DNA from: Candidatus Omnitrophota bacterium
Lineage (GTDB): Bacteria; Omnitrophota; Gorgyraeia; Gygaellales; Profunditerraquicolaceae
Length of the DNA: 5,350 nt
Assembly: GCA_017995695.1 (NCBI GenBank)
Contig: JAGOIJ010000115.1
Coordinates: 1-5,350 of the forward strand
Direction: 5' to 3'
Of this stretch, positions 1-4,744 are shown one piece after another. The position numbers and the translations under genes are program-made. Positions within the stretch are counted from its first letter, which is position 1. Every line of letters begins with the position of its first letter. The notes beneath the pieces were generated by a model, which saw only the letters and a program-made list of their open reading frames with translations, did no database searches and was not told the DNA's origin.

Positions 1-984
1 CAATTCCAGGATTTAGGGCACCAGGTCGCTTTCCTTGTTGGTGATTTTACTGCGCGTATTGGCGATCCTACCGGTCAAAGCAAGATTAGAAAAATCCTTA
101 CTGATGAAGAGATCAAGGAAAATGCCGCGACCTATACAAAACAGGCTTACAAGATTTTGTTGCCTGAAAAGACAAAAGTTGTTTTTAACAGCAGTTGGTT
201 TGATGCGATGAATGGGCTTGAGTTTGCTAAGCTGCTCACGCATTATACGGCAACGCGTTTACTTGAGCGCGATGATTTTTCCTTGCGCTTGAAGGCAAAC
301 AAGCCGCTTTATATGTCGGAGCTCTTATATCCCATCCTCCAAGGATATGATTCTGTGGTGCTGCGTGCGGATATTGAAGTAGGAGGTAGCGACCAGAAAT
401 TCAATCTTCTGGTGGGAAGAGATTTGCAGAAAGATTTCGGGCAACCGCCGCAGGCCGTCATTACTATGCCACTTTTAGAGGGGATTGACGGCGTGCAGAA
501 AATGAGTAAGTCGTACAATAACTATGTAGGCGTTAACGATTCTGCCCAGGAGATGTTTGGCAAGATTATGTCTATCCCTGATGAGCTGATGGTGAAATAT
601 TTCGAGCTTTTGACTCAGCATGATGTTCATGCGATACGCAGCATGCACCCTAAAGAAGCCAAGGTTTTGCTTGCGCATACAATAGTGACCGAGTATCATT
701 CTTCGCAGGCAGCTGATATGGCGCAGGCAGAATTTAATCGTGTGTTCAGTCAGCATGAGGTGCCGCATGATATTGCAGTATTTCGTGTTGACCTTCAACA
801 AAATAAGATTATTGATGTATTAGTCGCTAGCGGCTTGGTTGAATCAAAAAATGAGGCGCGCAGGCTCATTCAGCAAGGAGGAGTATTATTTGAAGGCGTT
901 CGCATTGCATCGGAGAATACTCCGATAGAGAAAAATGGGATTCTTAAGGTTGGGAAGCGTCGATTCATTAAGATAGAAATCTAA
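1..984 (+). CDS. tyrS: Tyrosyl-tRNA synthetase, 5'-truncated by the window edge
   Basis: Cytoplasmic class I aminoacyl-tRNA synthetase that charges tRNA-Tyr with tyrosine using ATP. The frame is open from base 1 with no start, so the gene begins outside the window. The 327 visible residues begin FQDLGHQVAFLVGDFTARIG, the segment just after the HIGH-type motif. Families of this type are about 395-420 residues, so roughly 70-75 N-terminal residues, including that motif, are missing. Visible signatures are the tyrosine-pocket region GYDSVVLRADIEVGGSDQKF (about residues 116-135), which is typical of the TyrZ/Haemophilus-like subgroup, the KMSKS ATP loop at bases 499-513 (residues 167-171), and a C-terminal S4 RNA-binding domain (about residues 265-327, with EARRLIQQGGV and VGKRRF). 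It ends with TAA at 982-984, three bases before the next gene's ATG. No truncation or frameshift is seen apart from the edge. The identification is very secure from sequence memory of the family. Confidence 0.97.
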   Translation, partial: QFQDLGHQVAFLVGDFTARIGDPTGQSKIRKILTDEEIKENAATYTKQAYKILLPEKTKVVFNSSWFDAMNGLEFAKLLTHYTATRLLERDDFSLRLKANKPLYMSELLYPILQGYDSVVLRADIEVGGSDQKFNLLVGRDLQKDFGQPPQAVITMPLLEGIDGVQKMSKSYNNYVGVNDSAQEMFGKIMSIPDELMVKYFELLTQHDVHAIRSMHPKEAKVLLAHTIVTEYHSSQAADMAQAEFNRVFSQHEVPHDIAVFRVDLQQNKIIDVLVASGLVESKNEARRLIQQGGVLFEGVRIASENTPIEKNGILKVGKRRFIKIEI

Positions 985-987
985 ACA

Positions 988-1995
988 ATGAAATCTAAGC
1001 CGCGATTTTCTTTAGATTTGCACAACCGGTTGCAAATTTTTACCAGTGCAAAGCCTGTCATTGCCCAAGGAAGTTTACGCGTCAATAAAAATAACGAGCT
1101 TGAGTTTACTGTTGCCGAGCTTCTGGCGTGGCGTACACTTAATCGCGTGCCCCGGCGCATTACGTTTAAAGGTACGTGGCGGCTCAATAAGCTTAACCAG
1201 CCTGAATATGTATTAACGCGCACTTCCCGCCAAACCGAAGGAGATGTGTTAACCATTCAGGGAAACCTCCTTGCCGCAGAAAAGAATACCTGCCTGTTCC
1301 AGGTCACCACTATTGATAAGCGTGGATCAACAAGGTTTCAAATCTTGAAAGTAAGCGGGTCATGGCAGGCCGATGCTTATAACCGCCTTACGTTTCTCGT
1401 GCGTAAAAAGAATGATCCCGATGTTATAACTTTAGAAGGTTCCTGGGAGCTTAACCAGGATCAGCAGATCACCTACGCGGTTGAGACCACGAACCTTAAA
1501 ACAAAATCGAAGAAAGTTTACCGCATCGCGTTTGAAGGATTTTGGCAGCTCGATAGCGCCCAGAAGTTGACCTATGTGTTGTCGCATGCCAGTAATTCTT
1601 TCTTTGCCTTTCGCGCCCATTTGGAAACCAATACCATTTATCCGCAAGACGGGACAATCAAATATCGCTTAGGATTCGGCGTTTCCGATTTAAATCGCGA
1701 CGATAAGATTTTAACTCTTTACGGTGTCTGGAAGATTAATCGCTTGCTTAGTCTTACCTTTGAGATGCGCTATGGTAAATCGGTGTTAAAGAGTGCGGAA
1801 TTTGCAACCCACGTGCGTTTTGGCCGCTCTGACGAAGTTATTTTTTCGCTGCTTGATAAAGAGCGCGAGCCATTGGGTGTTGAGGTTGTTTTTACGCATT
1901 ATTTCTTGCGTCGTAATTATGCTGAAGCGTTTGTGCGTCTAGGAAATTACGTGCGCGATACACGAATTGAAGCCGGGGTTTCGGTACCGTTTTAA
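988..1995 (+). CDS. Unrecognised beta-hairpin repeat protein with G-x-W motifs, possible outer-membrane barrel
   Basis: I do not recognise this 335-residue protein. It looks almost entirely beta-stranded and is built from repeats of about 27-34 residues. The pattern is roughly [IL]-x-[FIL]-x-G-x-W-x-[LIA]-(turn rich in N/D/Q)-[LI]-[TE]-[YF]-x-[VL]. The core Gly sits at residues 28, 62, 92, 124, 151, 184 and 246; G-x-W is intact at 62-64, 124-126, 151-153, 184-186 and 246-248. A degenerate unit probably lies at about 205-230. Residues 270-335 are more divergent strands and end in GVSVPF, with alternating hydrophobics and a final Phe as in outer-membrane barrels. The N-terminus is basic and polar, with no signal peptide or membrane helix. 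The ATG at 988 follows the tyrS stop in the same frame with one codon (ACA) between, and there is no clear Shine-Dalgarno, so termination-reinitiation is likely. No upstream extension is possible. It could be a barrel, a beta-solenoid or a cytoplasmic scaffold. The ORF is secure; the function is unknown. Confidence 0.85.
   Translation: MKSKPRFSLDLHNRLQIFTSAKPVIAQGSLRVNKNNELEFTVAELLAWRTLNRVPRRITFKGTWRLNKLNQPEYVLTRTSRQTEGDVLTIQGNLLAAEKNTCLFQVTTIDKRGSTRFQILKVSGSWQADAYNRLTFLVRKKNDPDVITLEGSWELNQDQQITYAVETTNLKTKSKKVYRIAFEGFWQLDSAQKLTYVLSHASNSFFAFRAHLETNTIYPQDGTIKYRLGFGVSDLNRDDKILTLYGVWKINRLLSLTFEMRYGKSVLKSAEFATHVRFGRSDEVIFSLLDKEREPLGVEVVFTHYFLRRNYAEAFVRLGNYVRDTRIEAGVSVPF
1067..1767 (+). repeat. Protein-level tandem beta-hairpin repeats (G-x-W units)
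   Basis: This is the repeat block within the unrecognised protein. Example units are ITFKGTWRLNKLNQPEYVL (residues 58-76), ITLEGSWELNQDQQITYAV (147-165) and IAFEGFWQLDSAQKLTYVL (180-198). Spacing between successive core glycines is 34, 30, 32, 27, 33 and then 62 residues, the last being about two periods with one eroded unit between. The DNA itself is not a recent tandem duplication: codons differ freely between units, so the repeats are old and kept at protein level. Each unit looks like two antiparallel strands joined by a short polar turn. Confidence 0.75.
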
Positions 1996-1996
1996 T
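1967..1996 (+). promoter_or_regulatory. Weak sigma70-like promoter candidate upstream of rmlA
   Basis: A TTGAAG (1967-1972) is followed after 18 bases by TTTAAT (1991-1996). These match the -35 and -10 consensus at four and five of six positions. Transcription would start near 2003, just ahead of the rmlA ribosome binding site. It lies across the end of the upstream gene. Such matches occur by chance in AT-rich DNA, so this is only a candidate for separate transcription of the sugar genes. Confidence 0.2.
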
Positions 1997-2003
1997 ACTA
2001 AGT

Positions 2004-2012
2004 AAAAAGGAG
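2004..2012 (+). promoter_or_regulatory. Shine-Dalgarno site of rmlA
   Basis: AAAAAGGAG ends six bases before the ATG at 2019. This is the only strong ribosome binding site in the window. It fixes the rmlA start and suggests that rmlA is translated independently, whereas the following genes rely on overlap or weak sites. Confidence 0.8.
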
Positions 2013-2018
2013 ATACTC

Positions 2019-2882
2019 ATGAAGGGGATATTGTTGGCTGGCGGAAAGGCAACACGCCTTTATCCAATTACGCGCGCCGTCTGCAAGCAATTGTTGCCAG
2101 TTTATGATAAACCGATGATATATTATCCTTTATCTACATTGCTGCTTGCCGGGATAAAGGACATTTTGATCATCTCCACCCCTGATTCTTTGTCTTGCTT
2201 CAAAAATCTTTTGGGCGATGGCAGCAATTTCGGCATAAGGCTTACGTTTGCAGTGCAGAAGAGGCCTGGCGGCATTGCGGAGTCGTTTTTAATCGGTAAG
2301 GATTTTATTGGTAATGATACAGTTTGTCTGATCCTTGGCGATAATATTTTTTACGGGCCAGGACTTTCGGATATTCTTACTTCCGCTGCTCGCTTGAAAA
2401 ATGGAGCGACAGTCTTTGGCTATTACGTCCGTGATCCTGAGCGTTACGGCGTCATTGAATTCGATAAGCGCTGCCGGGTTACTGCCATTAAAGAGAAGCC
2501 CAAAAAACCTAAAACAAAATTTGTCGTTACCGGAATGTATTTTTATGATAATGAGGTTGTCAGGATTGCTGAATCGCTTAAGCCTTCCGCGCGGGGTGAG
2601 TTAGAGATTACCGATGTCAATAACGCATATCTTAAGAAAAAAAAGTTGCGCGTTAAGCTGTTGGGTAGAGGATACGCCTGGCTTGATATGGGAACTTATG
2701 ATTCGCTGATTGAGGCCTCAATTTTTATAAAGACCATTGAGGAGCGGCAGGAACTGAAGATCGGCTGTCTTGAAGAAACTGCTTTTAGGCTCGGCTTAAT
2801 CAGCGCGCAACAGCTTAGGAAATTGGCTCATACTATGCCGACAAGTTACGGTAATTATTTACGAGAGGTTGTTAATAAATGA
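2019..2882 (+). CDS. rmlA: Glucose-1-phosphate thymidylyltransferase
   Basis: Cytoplasmic nucleotidyltransferase that joins dTTP and glucose-1-phosphate to give dTDP-glucose and pyrophosphate, the first step of the dTDP-rhamnose pathway. At 287 residues it has the usual RmlA length. Signatures are LAGGKATRLYPIT (residues 6-18, the nucleotide-binding loop), KQLLPVYDKPMIYYPL (23-38), LGDNIFYG (106-113, with metal-binding Asp108), EKPKKPK (159-165), GELEITDVN (193-201) and YAWLDMGT (219-226, with second metal ligand Asp223). The start is supported by a strong Shine-Dalgarno site. Two variations stand out. The loop is GGKATR rather than the commoner GG-x-GTR, a variant I believe occurs in other RmlA proteins. 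The base-contact segment reads GGIAES (84-89) where the E. coli and Pseudomonas enzymes have GLAQA, so Glu88 replaces a Gln. The gene overlaps the next by ATGA. RmlA is far more likely than a UTP-specific enzyme, given overall similarity and the rmlB partner. Confidence 0.95.
   Translation: MKGILLAGGKATRLYPITRAVCKQLLPVYDKPMIYYPLSTLLLAGIKDILIISTPDSLSCFKNLLGDGSNFGIRLTFAVQKRPGGIAESFLIGKDFIGNDTVCLILGDNIFYGPGLSDILTSAARLKNGATVFGYYVRDPERYGVIEFDKRCRVTAIKEKPKKPKTKFVVTGMYFYDNEVVRIAESLKPSARGELEITDVNNAYLKKKKLRVKLLGRGYAWLDMGTYDSLIEASIFIKTIEERQELKIGCLEETAFRLGLISAQQLRKLAHTMPTSYGNYLREVVNK
2863..2882 (+). promoter_or_regulatory. ATGA stop/start overlap with weak ribosome binding site
   Basis: The rmlA stop TGA (2880-2882) overlaps the next gene's ATG (2879-2881). 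A GAGAGG at 2863-2868 lies ten bases before that ATG and may act as a Shine-Dalgarno. The arrangement is the classic one for translational coupling and implies that the two products are made in linked amounts. Confidence 0.7.
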
Positions 2883-3709
2883 AAAGCGATGTGTTAATTC
2901 TTGGCAAAGGGTATATCGGCGAAAGGATTCAGGAGCGATTTGGGTATCCTATTGCATCAGAGCGGATTACCTGTTTTAAGGATGCTGAAGCGGTTATCAA
3001 AACACACAGCCCGAAAGTAATCATTAACGCGATTGGAAGCATTGGCAGAAACGTCGATGCTTGCGAGCTTGATAAAGATAAGACCCTGCTTGCGCATAGC
3101 TTTGTTCCTATCATTCTTGCGGAAGTCGCGATTCGCAATAACATTAAATTAGTGCATATTAGTAGCGGTTGTATTTTTCACTTTGATTATAAGCGTGATA
3201 AGCCGCTAGAGGAAACAGTGCAGCCAGATTTTCTTGAGCTTTTTTACAGCCGTTCAAAGATATATTCAGAGTTACCGCTTGAGCGGTTATCCTTACGTTA
3301 TCCAATCTTGATTCTGCGCATCCGTGTTCCTCTGGATAATCGTAATCATCCCAAGAATCTGTTAAATAAGCTTATTGCCTTTAAAGATACTATCGCGGAT
3401 TTGCCAAACTCGGTTTCCTATATACCAGATTTTCTTTCTGCGCTAGATCATCTTCTCAAGCAGGATTGTCGCGGTGTTTATAATGTGGTTAACAGGGGCG
3501 CGTTGCGTTATGCTGAACTGCTTGATGTGTACAAAAAGTATGTTCCCGATTTTACCTATCAAGAAGTTGATTTTAAGAAATTAAATATAATCCGTACTAA
3601 TCTCATCCTTGCTACTTCTAAGCTTGAAAAAACAGGTTTTCGTACTAGGGATATCCACGATGTGCTTGAAGAGTGTGTATGCGGATATCTGGGAAAAAGT
3701 TGTAAGTAG
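2879..3709 (+). CDS. NRS/ER-like nucleotide-4-keto-6-deoxyglucose 3,5-epimerase/4-reductase (RmlD-related SDR)
   Basis: Extended short-chain dehydrogenase/reductase of 276 residues. The Rossmann start is LILGKGYIG (residues 6-14, G-x-G-x-x-G), with NAIGSIGRNVDACE at 50-63, SSGCIF at 95-100 and the catalytic Tyr-x-x-x-Lys at Tyr123-Lys127 (YSRSK). The text resembles the plant NRS/ER (UER1, and the C-terminal half of RHM) and mimivirus-type enzymes along its length: GRNVDACE versus GRPNVDWCE, GCIFHFD versus GCIFEYD, LRIRVPLDNRNHPKN versus LRVRMPISSDLTNPRN, DLPNSVS versus DIPNSMT. Cys98 and Lys164 align with the Cys and Lys that I recall being assigned to the epimerase step in the Arabidopsis enzyme. 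Canonical RmlD has a Thr-Asp-Tyr-Val-Phe-like segment instead of Gly-Cys-Ile-Phe. Its place between rmlA and rmlB suggests that it turns the RmlB product into (d)TDP-L-rhamnose alone, replacing RmlC plus RmlD. Assignment to the SDR/RmlD superfamily is sure; the bifunctional role is inferred. A pure 4-reductase is the alternative. Confidence 0.85.
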   Translation: MKSDVLILGKGYIGERIQERFGYPIASERITCFKDAEAVIKTHSPKVIINAIGSIGRNVDACELDKDKTLLAHSFVPIILAEVAIRNNIKLVHISSGCIFHFDYKRDKPLEETVQPDFLELFYSRSKIYSELPLERLSLRYPILILRIRVPLDNRNHPKNLLNKLIAFKDTIADLPNSVSYIPDFLSALDHLLKQDCRGVYNVVNRGALRYAELLDVYKKYVPDFTYQEVDFKKLNIIRTNLILATSKLEKTGFRTRDIHDVLEECVCGYLGKSCK

Positions 3710-3732
3710 CAAGGTATAAGTTGTAAGTAAAA
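3698..3732 (+). repeat. Degenerate 7-bp tandem repeat (five units) across a gene end and spacer
   Basis: Five consecutive heptamers all begin AG and end A: AGTTGTA (3698-3704), AGTAGCA (3705-3711), AGGTATA (3712-3718), AGTTGTA again (3719-3725) and AGTAAAA (3726-3732). As a result the 12-mer AAGTTGTAAGTA occurs twice, at 3697-3708 and 3718-3729, exactly three periods apart. The repeat supplies the last codons and the TAG stop of the upstream gene and most of the spacer before rmlB, which has no obvious Shine-Dalgarno. It looks like a decayed slipped-strand microsatellite. Confidence 0.6.
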
Positions 3733-3739
3733 ACTAAAG

Positions 3740-4717
3740 ATGAAAAAAATAATTGTAACAGGAGGAGCAGGATTTATTGGCAGTGCATTTGTCAAACTCC
3801 TGGTGCAAAGAGGCATGCGGCCCATTGTTATCGATAAGCTATCGTACGCTGGTGATCTTTCCCGACTAGCCGATATCAAACGCAAATTTACATTTTATAA
3901 AGTTAATATATACAATAGAAAGAAAATTATTGAAATAGTTAGAAATGAAAAGGCGTCAACAATTGTTCATTGCGCTGCCGAGACTCATGTTGATAGAAGC
4001 ATCAAGGATGCAAAGGTTTTTCTTGCGACAAACATTGAAGGAACGCATTCCATGCTTGAGGCGGCGCGGTCTGTGTGCGTTGAAAAATTTATTCATATTT
4101 CAACAGACGAAGTGTACGGCGATATAGCAAAAGGATCTTTTACCGAAGATTCTCCTCTTAGGCCCAATAGTCCCTACGCTGCTTCAAAAGCGGCTGGCGA
4201 TCTTTTGGTGCGATCCTATATAAAGACGTATCAATTTCCAGCTATTATTGTCAGGCCGAGCAATAACTATGGTCCCTGGCAGTACCCGGAAAAACTTATC
4301 CCTCTTTCGGTATTAAAGGTCCTGCGTAATGAGAAGATTCCCGTGTATGCCAAGGGTCACAATGTGCGTGAGTGGCTTTTTGTGCAAGATTGCGTTGAAG
4401 GCATTTTAAGCATTCTCAATGAAGGCCGCATAGGTGAAGTCTATAATTTAGGCAGCAACCAGGAAAGGCGCAATATCGAGGTTGTGTATGCGATCCTGAA
4501 ATCAATGCATGCAACCAATAATGCAATCGCTTTTGTCAAAGATAGGCCTGGCCACGATATTCGTTATCGGTTAGATTCTCGAAAGATCACACATGAAACT
4601 GGATGGCGTCCCCGGGTTGCTTTTCAGGAGGGCATTGCCCAAACAGTATCCTGGTGTCAGATTCACCAGCAGTGGCTGCGCAGCAAGTGGAAGCGCATCG
4701 CTTATCTATACCAGTAG
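3740..4717 (+). CDS. rmlB: dTDP-glucose 4,6-dehydratase
   Basis: Cytoplasmic NAD-dependent SDR enzyme that converts dTDP-glucose to dTDP-4-keto-6-deoxyglucose, the shared precursor of rhamnose and many deoxy and amino sugars. At 325 residues it is slightly short for the family (about 330-360). Signatures in order are TGGAGFIG (residues 7-14, NAD binding), DKLSYAGDL (32-40), HCAAETHVDRS (77-87), STDEVYG (121-127, catalytic Thr122-Asp123-Glu124), YAASK (Tyr146, Lys150), RPSNNYGPWQYPEKLIP (172-188), NVREWLFVQDC (208-218) and DRPGHD (268-273). The Asp-Glu pair after Thr separates true 4,6-dehydratases from epimerases. The start is the first ATG after an in-frame TAA at 3728-3730; there is no clear Shine-Dalgarno, and the leader is largely a heptamer repeat. 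Bases about 3890-3950 are more A-rich than the neighbouring genes, which is only a faint hint of separate ancestry. The order rmlA, epimerase/reductase, rmlB differs from the common rmlBDAC or rmlBADC orders. Confidence 0.95.
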   Translation: MKKIIVTGGAGFIGSAFVKLLVQRGMRPIVIDKLSYAGDLSRLADIKRKFTFYKVNIYNRKKIIEIVRNEKASTIVHCAAETHVDRSIKDAKVFLATNIEGTHSMLEAARSVCVEKFIHISTDEVYGDIAKGSFTEDSPLRPNSPYAASKAAGDLLVRSYIKTYQFPAIIVRPSNNYGPWQYPEKLIPLSVLKVLRNEKIPVYAKGHNVREWLFVQDCVEGILSILNEGRIGEVYNLGSNQERRNIEVVYAILKSMHATNNAIAFVKDRPGHDIRYRLDSRKITHETGWRPRVAFQEGIAQTVSWCQIHQQWLRSKWKRIAYLYQ

Positions 4718-4744
4718 CATACGTCATTATCTATAGAGCTCTTG

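Noticed and set aside
475..801. A 108-codon open frame on the minus strand inside tyrS
   Set aside because: It is wholly antisense to a well-conserved enzyme and its translation has no recognisable motif; it is a shadow of the tyrS codons.
1996..2018. A terminator between the repeat protein and rmlA
   Set aside because: The 23-base gap has no inverted repeat; it holds the rmlA ribosome binding site only.
2401..2604. A 67-codon plus-strand open frame within rmlA
   Set aside because: It lies in a different frame from conserved RmlA motifs and has no family features or ribosome binding site.
2879..3709. Calling this gene plain rmlD
   Set aside because: The GCIF segment, the GRNVDACE block and the LPNSV block fit NRS/ER better than RmlD, so the symbol was left empty, although a monofunctional reductase is not excluded.
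3697..3729. The 12-bp direct repeat as an attachment site or insertion target duplication
   Set aside because: The copies are three units of a 7-bp period, there is no element between them, and no integrase or transposase is nearby; a microsatellite explains them.
3559..3885. A 108-codon minus-strand open frame spanning the NRS/ER-like gene end and the rmlB start
   Set aside because: It is antisense to two secure genes. Its internally repetitive middle (CYLQL/IPCYLQL-like) is only the heptamer repeat read backwards.
4735..4742. AGAGCTCT palindrome just before the aminotransferase start, as an operator or terminator
   Set aside because: Eight bases with no loop, no T-run and no second copy; it is too short to support a regulatory call.
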